Positions 18,147 to 26,943 of a DNA stretch of 64,000 nucleotides are shown here, piece after piece. The translations under genes and the position numbers were made by a program. A model generated the notes under the pieces. The model had not been told where the DNA came from and ran no database searches. It saw nothing but the letters and a program-made list of their open reading frames with translations. Source of the DNA: Streptomyces sp. YIM 121038 (GTDB lineage Bacteria > Actinomycetota > Actinomycetes > Streptomycetales > Streptomycetaceae); NCBI RefSeq assembly GCF_006088715.1, contig NZ_CP030771.1, positions 3,224,001-3,288,000 on the forward strand, read 5' to 3'. Every line of letters starts with the position of its first letter. Position 1 is the first letter of the stretch.

Positions 18147-18542
18147 ATGGGCGGTATGGACGGTGGGTTGGTCGAGTACACGACGAACAGCGGCGCGCGG
18201 GTGGTCGTGGCGCTCGACCCCGACGACCTGGACGGCGTCCGGCTCGTCTCGCGCGGCGACGGGCCCGCGCAGGCCGCCCGCACCTTCGAGGCCACCCTGG
18301 ACAGCGCGCGGGCGGCCGCCGAGTCGGCGCTCCAGGTGTTCCGCGACGGCACGCTCAAGCCGGACACGGTGGAGATCGAGTTCGGCGTGCGGATGACGGC
18401 GGAGGCCGGGGCGGTGCTCGTGAAGGGCTCCGCCGAGGGCCATCTCCTGGTGCGGCTCTCCTGGTCACCGGAGAAGGACCCCGCGCCCTCGGGCCCCGCG
18501 TCGGCCCCCGCCCCGCGCCCGGAGTCCGCCGCCACCTCATGA
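18147..18542 (+). CDS. Trypsin-co-occurring domain 1 (Trypco1, CU044_2847-like) protein
   Basis: A 131-residue single-domain protein. It shows the Trypco1 pattern: an N-terminal strand pair (GLVEYTTNSGARVVVALD), a helix with ARTFEATLDSARAAAESALQVFR, then the signature DTVEIEFGVRMTAEAGAVLVKGSAEGHLLVRLSW. A Pro/Ala/Ser-rich tail of about 20 residues ends the protein. In comparative genomics of bacterial conflict systems these small proteins occur beside trypsin-like proteases and NTPases, and are thought to be sensors or adaptors. The next gene, a trypsin-like protease, starts with an ATGA overlap, so the two are translationally coupled. ATG 18147 is the first plausible start; ATG 18156 is an alternative. 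Confidence 0.75.
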   Translation: MGGMDGGLVEYTTNSGARVVVALDPDDLDGVRLVSRGDGPAQAARTFEATLDSARAAAESALQVFRDGTLKPDTVEIEFGVRMTAEAGAVLVKGSAEGHLLVRLSWSPEKDPAPSGPASAPAPRPESAATS

Positions 18543-20377
18543 GCAGCGCGTCCTGGCACGCCCGGGTGGAGTGCGGCCGCGAGACGGGCGCGGGCTTCCT
18601 CGTCTCCGACCGGCACGTGCTGACCTGCGCACACGTCGTACGGGACAGCGCGCGGGCACCGGTCGCCGTCGCCTTCCCGCACCGCGGGGACCTCGGCGCG
18701 GTGGCGGCGGAGGTCGACGCGCACGGCGGCTGGGCGGGGCGCGGCACCGACCCGGGCGACCTCGCCGTCCTGGAGCTGGCGAGGCCGGTGCCGATCGCGC
18801 CCGCGGGGTTCGCCGGGCCCGACGACGCCTACGCGGAGCCCCGGCCCCGGCTGGTCGCGTACGGCTTTCCCCGCGGGTACGAGGAGGGCACCATCGCCGA
18901 GTACCGCGCCACCGCCGCCCAGTTGATCGCCGACGAGTGGATCCAGCTGGAGGCCTGGAGCGCCCACGGGCAGCCGCTCGCGCCCGGCTTCAGCGGGGCC
19001 GCCGTGGCCCTCGCGGACAGCGGGCTCGTCGTCGGCATGGTCTCGGCGGCGGCCGGGGCCGCGGGCGTGCGCACGGGCCGGATGCTGCCCGCGCACGTCC
19101 TGGCCCGCTACTGGCCCCGCCTCGCCGGGCTCGTCCCGGCCCCGCCGCGGCCCGGCACGGACCCGGCGCGCCTGCGCGACCTGGTGGACCGGGCCGAGCG
19201 GGCCGGGGCGGCCCTCGCCTGCGCGCCGGAGCGCCTCTACCGGGAGGCGGTCGGCCCCCTCGGCCCGCCACCGCCGCCCGACGGCTTCCCTTCGCTGTGG
19301 TCGGCGGCGTGGTACGTACTCTCGGAGGTGGAGGTGCCGGGCGCGGCGGCCCGCTTCACGGAGTCCCTGCGGGCCCTGGTGGAGCCGTCCGTTGAGGCGG
19401 CGGGCCTCTCCGGGCGGACGGCCGCGCCCGTCCCTGAGGCCGTGGCCGTGGCGGGCGAGGCGGTGCGGGCCCCGGGGCCGGTGGGCGTGCGGGAAGCGCC
19501 GTGCGTCCCGGCCCCGCCAGCCGCGCCCGCCCCCTCGCCCGCGCCCGCCCCGGCGGGCCCCGGGGCGCGGGACCGGGCCGTCTGGTCGCCCATCCTCGTG
19601 GAGCTCGCGCGCAGCGGGGCCGGGGACGACCAGGTCCTGGTCGAGGTGTCGGCCTGCCGGGACGGGCGCAGGCACCCCGTGGGCTCGCGGACGCTCGCGC
19701 GCGGGCGGGTGCGCCGCCAGGTGCAGGAGCTGATCGAGGAGGCCTTCGGCAGGCTCCCCCTGGACGCGGCCGAGCTGATCGCCTTCGTCCTGCCCCGCGA
19801 GTGGCTGAACGAGCCCGTGGCGCACTGGGCGCGCAGCGCCGACGACCCCACGCCGCTCGGCTGCTCGTACCCGCTGGTGGTCACCGACAGGGCGCGGCGC
19901 GCGGGCGGTCTGCGGCACCAGCTCGCCCGCAAGTGGGAGCGGCTCGACGCCAAGGCCACCACGACCGTGCACCGGGTGGACTGCGCCGCCGGGGAGAAGC
20001 CGAACAAGCTGCGCTTCCGGCTGCGCCACGACGAGGCCGACCTGGCGGGCTTCGCCGCGCCGCCGAGGTCGCCGCGGCTGCGCCCGCACTTCGAGGCGTC
20101 CCTGAACGCGCCCGCGCCGGTGCTGCTCTGGCCGCGCACGGGCTGCGCGCACGACGGCGGCGACTGCACGGGCGCGGCCTTCCTCGACCAGCTCGCCGCC
20201 CATCTGTCCCGGCTCCCGCCCGCCGAACTGCCGCGCCACGTCCTGGAGTTCCGGGAGGCCGCCGACGCGGCCGACGAGCCCGACCGGCACTGGGCGCGGG
20301 ACATACAGCTGCTGTGGGACGACCCGCGCTGCTTCCCGGACGCCGCGCCCGCCCCGCTGCGCTCCCCCGTCGCCTGA
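18539..20377 (+). CDS. trypsin-like serine protease fused to VMAP-C domain (conflict-system effector)
   Basis: A 612-residue protein without signal peptide, so it probably acts inside the cell. Residues 1–205 are a trypsin/DegP-like domain with an intact triad: His32 (LTCAHVV), Asp74 (GDLAVLEL) and Ser152 (APGFSGAAV). Residues about 210–290 resemble a VMAP middle (M0-like) helical region (PPPPDGFPSLWSAAWYVLSEV). A Pro/Ala linker follows, then from about 340 a domain with the VMAP-C pattern, including LIAFVLPREWLNEPVAHW, GCSYPLVVTDRAR and WLWPRTG-like LLWPRTGCAHDG. VMAP stands for vWA–MoxR-associated protein. Protease fused to VMAP-C beside MoxR is a recognised arrangement in predicted NTP-dependent conflict systems; activation of the protease by the ATPase is inferred. 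Confidence 0.75.
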   Translation: MSSASWHARVECGRETGAGFLVSDRHVLTCAHVVRDSARAPVAVAFPHRGDLGAVAAEVDAHGGWAGRGTDPGDLAVLELARPVPIAPAGFAGPDDAYAEPRPRLVAYGFPRGYEEGTIAEYRATAAQLIADEWIQLEAWSAHGQPLAPGFSGAAVALADSGLVVGMVSAAAGAAGVRTGRMLPAHVLARYWPRLAGLVPAPPRPGTDPARLRDLVDRAERAGAALACAPERLYREAVGPLGPPPPPDGFPSLWSAAWYVLSEVEVPGAAARFTESLRALVEPSVEAAGLSGRTAAPVPEAVAVAGEAVRAPGPVGVREAPCVPAPPAAPAPSPAPAPAGPGARDRAVWSPILVELARSGAGDDQVLVEVSACRDGRRHPVGSRTLARGRVRRQVQELIEEAFGRLPLDAAELIAFVLPREWLNEPVAHWARSADDPTPLGCSYPLVVTDRARRAGGLRHQLARKWERLDAKATTTVHRVDCAAGEKPNKLRFRLRHDEADLAGFAAPPRSPRLRPHFEASLNAPAPVLLWPRTGCAHDGGDCTGAAFLDQLAAHLSRLPPAELPRHVLEFREAADAADEPDRHWARDIQLLWDDPRCFPDAAPAPLRSPVA

Positions 20378-20410
20378 CCGCCCGCCCCCTACGGAGATCC
20401 CGGAGTCCGC

Positions 20411-21442
20411 ATGTCCCTGTGGCCCGTCTACACCGGCGGCAGCGAGCCGCACGACGGCATCACGAAACTGCCGCCGCCGCCCCCGTGGCGCGCCTTCGAC
20501 GGCGGCCCCGTCCTGCCGGTCCCGGAGCCGGGCGCCCGCGCGACGTCGCCGGACCGCGCGCACCGCGCCCGTACGTACCGCGCGACACAGGAGTGCGTCC
20601 AGCTCGTCAACGCCGCCCTGTACCTGCGCCGCCCGCTGCTCGTGACCGGACCGCCCGGCAGCGGCAAGTCGAGCCTCGCCTACGCCGTCGCGCGCGAGCT
20701 GGGGCTCGGCCCGGTCCTGCGGTGGAACATCACCAGCCGCAGCACGCTGCACGACGGGCTCTACCAGTACGACCCGCTGTCGCGCCTGTACGCGGCCGGT
20801 CGCGCCCAGGAGGACGGGGCGCCCCAGGACCGCGCGGGCGTCGAGGACCATCTGCGCCTCGGCCCGCTCGGCACCGCCCTGCTGCCCTACGAGCGCCCCC
20901 GCGCCCTGCTCGTCGACGAGGTCGACAAGAGCGACCTGGACCTCCCGAACGACCTCCTCAACGTCCTGGAGGAGGGCCAGTACGAGATCCCCGAGCTGGT
21001 CCGCGTCGCCCGCCACGCGCCGGAGGCGGACCTGCTCACCGCCGACTCCGGGCCGCCGGTCGCGGTCCGGCAGGGGCGGGTGCGCTGCCGGGCCTTCCCG
21101 TTCGTGGTGCTCACCAGCAACGGCGAGCGGGAGTTCCCGCCCGCGTTCCTGCGCCGCTGCGTCACGCTGCGCCTTCGGCAGCCGCACGGCGAGCACCTGG
21201 AGGAGATCGTCCGCGCCCACCTCGGCACGCCCGACGCCTACGCCCGCGAGCTCATCACCCGCTTCGTGGAGCGCGGCAGCGGCGGCGAACTGGCCACCGA
21301 CCAGCTCCTCAACGCGATCTACCTCACGGGCGCGGCGGGCCTCGACGCCCCGTCGCGGGACGAGCTGGCCCGGCTGCTCATGCCGTATCTGAGCGAGGGC
21401 GGGGGCCCGGCCGGTGACGAGGGGCCCGATGCCGCCTTCTGA
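20411..21442 (+). CDS. MoxR-type AAA+ ATPase of the conflict system
   Basis: A 343-residue AAA+ ATPase. Walker A is GPPGSGKS at residues 80–87, Walker B is ALLVDEVDKSD near 167–177, sensor 1 is FVVLTSNGE, and the arginine finger lies in FPPAFLRRCVTLRL. The insert DLPNDLLNVLEEGQYEIPE between Walker B and sensor 1 matches the MoxR/RavA clade. The N-terminal 45 residues form a short lead (WPVYTGGSEPHDGITKLPPPPPWRAF) that is typical of MoxR proteins paired with SAV_2336 proteins. GGAG at 20402 fits the ATG at 20411. It overlaps the next gene. MoxR ATPases remodel partner proteins; here the partners are presumably the VMAP-C protease and the SAV_2336 protein. Confidence 0.8.
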   Translation: MSLWPVYTGGSEPHDGITKLPPPPPWRAFDGGPVLPVPEPGARATSPDRAHRARTYRATQECVQLVNAALYLRRPLLVTGPPGSGKSSLAYAVARELGLGPVLRWNITSRSTLHDGLYQYDPLSRLYAAGRAQEDGAPQDRAGVEDHLRLGPLGTALLPYERPRALLVDEVDKSDLDLPNDLLNVLEEGQYEIPELVRVARHAPEADLLTADSGPPVAVRQGRVRCRAFPFVVLTSNGEREFPPAFLRRCVTLRLRQPHGEHLEEIVRAHLGTPDAYARELITRFVERGSGGELATDQLLNAIYLTGAAGLDAPSRDELARLLMPYLSEGGGPAGDEGPDAAF

Positions 21443-24400
21443 CGCCCCGCCGCCCCCGGCGGACCGGTCCGGCGGGCCCGCGCGCACCCCCGTCGACCGG
21501 CTCTCCGCCGTGCTCGCGGCGGCGCGCTCCACCGGCACCGGGCCTTCGGCCGAGGAGCTGGCCGAACTCCTCTGGCTCGCCCGGCACATGGCGCCGCCCC
21601 CGGGCGCCCCGGACGAGGACGGCGACGGGGCCGCGCGGCCCCCGCGCGCGGCCCCGCCCGCCGCCGACCGCCGTCCCGAAGCCCCGCCCGAGCCGCCGCA
21701 CCCCGCCCCGCCGGAGCCGCCGCCCGAGGACCGCGTCCCGCTGCACCTGCCCGCGGGGCCCGGCCCGCGGCCGCGCCCGGGGCCGCAGGGAACGCCGCGC
21801 CCGGCGGACCCGGCGCCGGACTCCGGCGCCGGAACACGGTCCGGCACCCTCGGCGCGGGCGGCGGCGGCACCAGCATCCGCGTCCCCGTCCCGCCCATGA
21901 TCCCCCACCCCCTCGCCCTCCAGCGCGCCCTGCGCCCCCTCGGCCGCCGCGTGCCCGCGCCCGACCGGCACGTCCTCGACGAGGCGGCCACGGCCCACCG
22001 CATCGCCGCGCTCGGGGCGGGCCCGCGCGCCTGGCTGCCGGTGCTCCGCCCGGCCGACGAGCGCTGGCTGCGGCTGTGCCTGGTGTACGACGACGGGCCC
22101 ACGATGCCGGTCTGGCTGCCGCTGGTCCGCGAACTGCACACCGCGCTCGTCCAGTCGGGCCTGTTCCGCACGGTGGAGCTGCACCGCGCCGCGCCGGACG
22201 GCACGGTCCCGGCGCGCGCGGCCGACGTACCCGCGACGGGCCGCACGGTCACGCTCGTGGTCAGCGACTGCATGGGCCCGCAGTGGCGCGAGGGCCCGGC
22301 CGGCCGCCGCTGGTTCCGGACGCTGCGCCACCAGGCGGACCGGCTGCCGCTCGCGGTGGCCCAGCCCCTGCCCGAACGCCTGTGGCCCACCACGGCGCTG
22401 CCCGCCGCCCCGGGGCTCCTCGGCGCGCCGCACGCGGCGGCCCCGACGGCGGCACTCGACTTCGTCCCGTACGACGGTTCCCGCCCGCCCGCCGGAGCCG
22501 TGCCGGTGCCCGTCGTCGAGGTCGCCCCGGTGTGGCTGCGGCACTGGGCGGCGCTGGTGGCCGACACCGGCGGCCGCCAACTGCCGGGCGCCGCCGCGTG
22601 GCTGGGGCCCTGCCCCGCGCCGCCCGACGGCGAGCCGCCGCGCGAGGACGTCGCGCTGCTGTCCGCCGAGGACCTGGTCCTGCGCTTCCGCTCGTCGGCG
22701 TCCCCGGAGGCGTTCCGCCTCGCCGGTCATCTGGCGGTGGGCGAACCGCACCTTCCGGTGATGCGGCTCGTCCACGCCGCCGTGTCACGCCGCCCGCTCC
22801 CCCAGCACCTGGCGGAGGTCGTCCTCAGCGGCATGCTGAGGGAGCGGCCGGGCGGAGCGCCCGGGGCGTACGCCTTCCGCGAGGGCGTGCGGGAGGTGCT
22901 GCTCACGACCCTGCCGCGGTCCGCCAGGGAACGGACCCGGCAACTCCTGGCCCGGGTGGGCGCGTTGATCGACGAGCGGGCGGGAACGGCGCCGGGAGCG
23001 CTGCGGGCCGTGGCCCCCGGAACGGGCCGGGGCGCCGAGGAAGTGGCGGCGGAGCCCTTCGCCGAGGTGAGTCCGGACAGCGTGCGGCGCCTCACCGAGC
23101 ACACGGGTCTTTTCGCGGGCCGCTACCGGCTGCTGCACCGCATGGCGGCGGCGGACGAGTGGCTGGCCGAGGACACCCGCGGCGACGGCGAACAGGTGCT
23201 GATCCGGACCTACTCACGCCGGACGTGGGGACGCCTGAACGTGCTCGGGAACGCGATGCGGCTCGTCAAGCTCCGCCACCCGGGCGTGGCCGCCGTCACC
23301 GACTACGGCGTGGTGGACACCTCCCCCTACGTGGTGCAGGCGTACATCCACGGGAACGACCTGCGCGTCCTGCTGCGCGACTCCCCGCACGGCCTGCCCG
23401 GCCCGCAGCTGATCTCGCTGCTGCCCGGCATCGCCGAGGCCCTGGCCCTCCTGCACGACCACGGCCTCCCCCACGGGGCGCTCTCCCTGCGGACCGTGTT
23501 CGTCACGCCGGAGGGCCCCGTCCTGAAGGTCCTGGACTTCGTGCCGCTCGGCACCGCGAGCCGCACCGACGACTTCCGCGCGCTGGGGGAACTCGTCCGC
23601 ACGCTGTGCCTGGGCCAGGAGCCCGGGGGAACGCTCCACCTGCGGCTCACGGGCCTGCCGGAGCGGCTGCGCGTGGTCCTGGAGACCTCCATCACCGACC
23701 TCCTGTCCCACCACCCGGACACCCAGGAGGAGGGGTTCACGCGCCTGCGCGACCTGGCGTTCACGGGCCGCCGCTACTGCTTCTTCGGCCGCGTCCGCGT
23801 GTTCCAGGACGAGCGCCCGCTGCCCACCGGTCCGGGCCCGGAACAGGCGCTGCTCCTCGCCCTCGTACGGGCGGAGGGAGAACCCGTCGACGAGGACGGT
23901 CTGGTGGCCGCCCTCTGGGACGAGGACGACGTGCCGCCCGACGCGGATCGCCTCGTCGACGCCTACGTCACCCGCCTGTCCGAGACCCTCGGCGTGATGC
24001 GGGACGACGACGGCTACTTCCTGCCGATGGACCCGGTGGACGGAACCGCCGCCGTCGACGTCCTCCGCTTCCGGGACCTGCACGCCGGGGCGGAGCGCGC
24101 GTACGCGGCGGGGAGCGCCCGGCCCTTCGCCGAACGCGCCGCGGCCGCGCTCGCGCTGTGGACGGACGAGCCCTTGGAGGGCGTGCCGGGACCCGCCGCC
24201 CGCGCGTTCCGCGCGCAGCTGCGCGGCATGCGCCAGTCGCTCCTGGAGCGCGTGTCCGACACCGGTACGACCCTCTCCTTCGCCTTCGCGGCCCGCCCGG
24301 GCTGGCAGGCGGACGCCCTGACGAAGCTGAGCCGGGCGGTGATCGAGCTGCTGGTCCAGGGCGGCGTCGGGGCCGAGCAGTTCGAGCTGCTGCCCCGCGA

Positions 24401-25343
24401 GAACGGCTGGGACGCGGCCCTCGGCCCCGGCACCCCCCTGCCCGAGCTGATGACCGTGCTCCTGGAGGAACTGCCCGACGTCGTACGGAGGTTCAACGGG
24501 CTCGGCCTCGTCGTCACGGTCGACGACCCCCCGGGGCCGGGCCTGCCGCCGAGCACCGACCACGCGCTCGTGGTCGTCCCCTCCGCGCTGCGCGCGGCCC
24601 TGGACGACCCGCTCTTCGAGCCCGTGCCCGGCGCGGAGTCCTGGTACCGCAGGCTCCCGGCCGACCCCGGCGCCCTGGCGGCGGACCTCGGCCGCGCCGC
24701 CGCCGTCGTCCTCGGCTTCGACGGCACCCTCGCCCGCCTCTACGCCCCCGGCAAGGCCCGGGACGCCGCGCTGCGGCTGCTCTCGCTGGTCGTGCGGGAG
24801 CGGGAGGTCGACGGGGACGGGGCCGGGGCTGAGTTCGCGCACCCGGTGGACGTCCTGCGCGCGTTCGCCGGGGAGGGCGCCCCGGCGGGCGAGCTGCACG
24901 ACCAGCTGGACCGGATCGAGCGTCAGGCGGTGTACGGGGCGCGGCCCGTGCCGCACGCCGCCGCGCTGGTGCGGGCGGTGCGGGCCGCCCGCCGGGGCCT
25001 GGGCGTCGTCACCGACACCGCGCCGCGCGCCGTGGCGACGTACGTGGCGACGCACGCGCTCGACGTCCCGGCCGACGCGATCGCCTGCCGCAGGCCCGAC
25101 CTGACGCGGCTGCTGCCCGACCCGGACGGGCTGCGCCGGGTCCTGGAACGCCTCCGCACCCCCGCGGAGCGCTGCGTGATGATCGGGTCCACCGTGGCGG
25201 AGGCCGGGGCGGCGGCGGCCGCCGGGGTGCCGTTCGTGGGGCTCGCCCCGGACGGCCGCGCCCGGGACCGCCTCCTCGCCGCCGGGGCCCGGCACACCGT
25301 GGGCTCCCTTGCGGAGGTCGTGGACGCCGTGCGCGGCCGCTGA
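21429..25343 (+). CDS. SAV_2336-family multidomain protein with pseudokinase, winged-helix/BTAD, cyclase-like and HAD-like domains
   Basis: A 1304-residue cytoplasmic protein. After a 150-residue Pro-rich lead, residues about 150–480 match the SAV_2336 N-terminal region (WLRLCLVYDDGPTMPVW, VVSDCMGPQWREG). Residues about 563–775 fold like a Ser/Thr kinase but lack the catalytic HRD and DFG motifs (HGALSLRTVF, VLDFVPLG), so it is a pseudokinase. About 785–935 form a winged helix plus BTAD-like helical repeats (GRVRVFQDERPL…ARAFRAQLRGMRQSLLERV). About 950–1080 resemble a degenerate nucleotide-cyclase fold. The end is HAD-like with GFDGTL at 1096, where the nucleophilic Asp is Gly. ATG 21429 is chosen (GAGGGG upstream); GTG 21414 is possible. 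It overlaps the MoxR gene. It is probably the sensor or scaffold of the system; domain borders are approximate. Confidence 0.7.
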   Translation: MPPSDAPPPPADRSGGPARTPVDRLSAVLAAARSTGTGPSAEELAELLWLARHMAPPPGAPDEDGDGAARPPRAAPPAADRRPEAPPEPPHPAPPEPPPEDRVPLHLPAGPGPRPRPGPQGTPRPADPAPDSGAGTRSGTLGAGGGGTSIRVPVPPMIPHPLALQRALRPLGRRVPAPDRHVLDEAATAHRIAALGAGPRAWLPVLRPADERWLRLCLVYDDGPTMPVWLPLVRELHTALVQSGLFRTVELHRAAPDGTVPARAADVPATGRTVTLVVSDCMGPQWREGPAGRRWFRTLRHQADRLPLAVAQPLPERLWPTTALPAAPGLLGAPHAAAPTAALDFVPYDGSRPPAGAVPVPVVEVAPVWLRHWAALVADTGGRQLPGAAAWLGPCPAPPDGEPPREDVALLSAEDLVLRFRSSASPEAFRLAGHLAVGEPHLPVMRLVHAAVSRRPLPQHLAEVVLSGMLRERPGGAPGAYAFREGVREVLLTTLPRSARERTRQLLARVGALIDERAGTAPGALRAVAPGTGRGAEEVAAEPFAEVSPDSVRRLTEHTGLFAGRYRLLHRMAAADEWLAEDTRGDGEQVLIRTYSRRTWGRLNVLGNAMRLVKLRHPGVAAVTDYGVVDTSPYVVQAYIHGNDLRVLLRDSPHGLPGPQLISLLPGIAEALALLHDHGLPHGALSLRTVFVTPEGPVLKVLDFVPLGTASRTDDFRALGELVRTLCLGQEPGGTLHLRLTGLPERLRVVLETSITDLLSHHPDTQEEGFTRLRDLAFTGRRYCFFGRVRVFQDERPLPTGPGPEQALLLALVRAEGEPVDEDGLVAALWDEDDVPPDADRLVDAYVTRLSETLGVMRDDDGYFLPMDPVDGTAAVDVLRFRDLHAGAERAYAAGSARPFAERAAAALALWTDEPLEGVPGPAARAFRAQLRGMRQSLLERVSDTGTTLSFAFAARPGWQADALTKLSRAVIELLVQGGVGAEQFELLPRENGWDAALGPGTPLPELMTVLLEELPDVVRRFNGLGLVVTVDDPPGPGLPPSTDHALVVVPSALRAALDDPLFEPVPGAESWYRRLPADPGALAADLGRAAAVVLGFDGTLARLYAPGKARDAALRLLSLVVREREVDGDGAGAEFAHPVDVLRAFAGEGAPAGELHDQLDRIERQAVYGARPVPHAAALVRAVRAARRGLGVVTDTAPRAVATYVATHALDVPADAIACRRPDLTRLLPDPDGLRRVLERLRTPAERCVMIGSTVAEAGAAAAAGVPFVGLAPDGRARDRLLAAGARHTVGSLAEVVDAVRGR

Positions 25344-25379
25344 CCGGCCGGGCCCGCCCGGGTCACGGGCGTCGTGGCG

Positions 25380-26741
25380 TCAGGCCTGCGGGTCGCGGGC
25401 GTCGTAGCGGAGGAAGGCGCGCCAGCGCAGCACCAGCAGGCCCACCGCGAGGACGCACGCCGCGCCGCCGCCGACGATCGCCACCCGGGGCGATGCCAGG
25501 TCGCCGACCGTGCCCGCGAGGAAGTCGCCGAGGCGGGGGCCGCCCGCCACCACCACGATGAACACGCCTTGCAGGCGCCCCCGCATGGCGTCCGGCGTGG
25601 CCGCCTGGAGCATGGTGCTGCGGAACACCATGGAGATGGTGTCGGCGGCGCCCGCGAGGGCCAGGAAGACGACGCCCAGCCAGAGGTCGCGGGTGAGGCC
25701 GAAGACGGCGACGGCCGTGCCCCAGCCCGCCACCGAGAGCGCGATGGCGAACCCGTGGTGGTGGATGCGGCCGAGCCACCCGGAGAACACGCCGCCGAGC
25801 AGCGCGCCCACGGCGGGCGCCGCCGCGAGCAGGCCCGCGGTCTTCGCGTCGCCGCCGTACCAGACGATGGCGATGGCGGGGAACAGCGCGCGCGGGTGCG
25901 CGAGCACCATCGCGCACATGTCGGTGAAGAACGTCATGCGCAGGTTGGGCCGGGTGGCGAGGAAGCGCAGGCCGTCGACGACGGAGGCCCGGCGCCGCTT
26001 GCCGCCGTCCGCCGCCGCGCCGCCGCCGTCGGCGCCATCGGCACCGTCGTCGCCGGGGAGCATCGCCGGCAGCCGCCACATCGCGTACAGGGCGGCCGTG
26101 AAGGCGACGGCGTCGATGGCGTACGCCGCCTGGTAGCCCCACAGGCCGACGATGAGGCCGCCCAGCATGGGGCCGACGGTCGTGCCGGAGGTGGTGGTCA
26201 GGGAGGTGAGGGCGTTGGCGGCGGGCAGCTGCTCGGGCGGGAGCAGGCGGGGGATCATCGCGGTGCGGGCGGGCGAGTTCAGGGCGCCGCACGTCGCCTG
26301 GAGCGCGACCACGCCGTACAGGAACCACACGTGGTGGAAGTCCGCGAACGCCGCCGCCGCGAGGACCACCGACAGGGCGCACAGGCCCATGGCCGAGTAC
26401 AGGCCGAGCTTGCGGCGGTCCACGGTGTCCGCGATCGCGCCCCCGTACAGGCCGAAGACGACGAGCGGGACGAGTGAGAACAGTCCGACGAGGCCGACCG
26501 AGAAGCTGGACCCGGTGATGTCGTACACCTGGAGGGACACCGCGAGGGCGGTCATCGCCTGGCCGATCCAGGAGACGGTGTTGCCGAACCACAGGCGCCG
26601 GTAGTCCGCGGAGGTCCGCAGCGGGGTCAGATCGGCGAGGATACGGCGCTTGGGCGCGGCGGACGCGCCGGAACCGGGCCCCGTGTCCGCTATGGCGGGG
26701 CGCTCGTCGTCAGTCGCGTCTTCAGTGGATGCTCGTGTCAC
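25380..26741 (-). CDS. MFS transporter (EntS/DHA3-like)
   Basis: A 453-residue major facilitator protein with about twelve membrane helices. After a 35-residue cytoplasmic lead, it starts LTPLRTSADYRRLWFGNTVSWIG, the typical opening of the MFS_3 (EntS-like) group. Motif A appears as GLYGGAIADTVDRRKLG between helices 2 and 3, and GPMLGGLIVGLWGYQAAYAID is the helix-5 motif C region. The central loop is a run of Asp/Gly/Ala (DDGADGADGGGAAADGG). Members export drugs, siderophores or other small molecules. GTG 26741 is used; no clear ribosome-binding site is present, so it may be leaderless. It is convergent with the conflict system and divergent from the MreB-like gene. The substrate is unknown. 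Confidence 0.8.
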   Translation of the reverse strand: MTRASTEDATDDERPAIADTGPGSGASAAPKRRILADLTPLRTSADYRRLWFGNTVSWIGQAMTALAVSLQVYDITGSSFSVGLVGLFSLVPLVVFGLYGGAIADTVDRRKLGLYSAMGLCALSVVLAAAAFADFHHVWFLYGVVALQATCGALNSPARTAMIPRLLPPEQLPAANALTSLTTTSGTTVGPMLGGLIVGLWGYQAAYAIDAVAFTAALYAMWRLPAMLPGDDGADGADGGGAAADGGKRRRASVVDGLRFLATRPNLRMTFFTDMCAMVLAHPRALFPAIAIVWYGGDAKTAGLLAAAPAVGALLGGVFSGWLGRIHHHGFAIALSVAGWGTAVAVFGLTRDLWLGVVFLALAGAADTISMVFRSTMLQAATPDAMRGRLQGVFIVVVAGGPRLGDFLAGTVGDLASPRVAIVGGGAACVLAVGLLVLRWRAFLRYDARDPQA

Positions 26742-26943
26742 ACGGGATGCTAACCGGCCCCTCTGGAGGCCACGTACCGATTTACGCGCCGGGGAGCCCG
26801 GCCCGTCCGGTGTGCGGAACCACCCGCTCGGCCGCACCCCGCCCGGCCCACCCCCGCATGCGGCCGCCCCCGGGCCCCCGCAGGATGCGAAGGGCAGGGC
26901 CCACCGCCCGGTGGGCCCCCGCGTGCTCTCGGGAGGATCCGCC

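Noticed and set aside
25344..25379. Short CCGGGC/GCCCGG hairpin between the SAV_2336 and MFS genes as terminator
   Set aside because: The 6-bp stem has only two loop bases and is expected by chance at this GC content.
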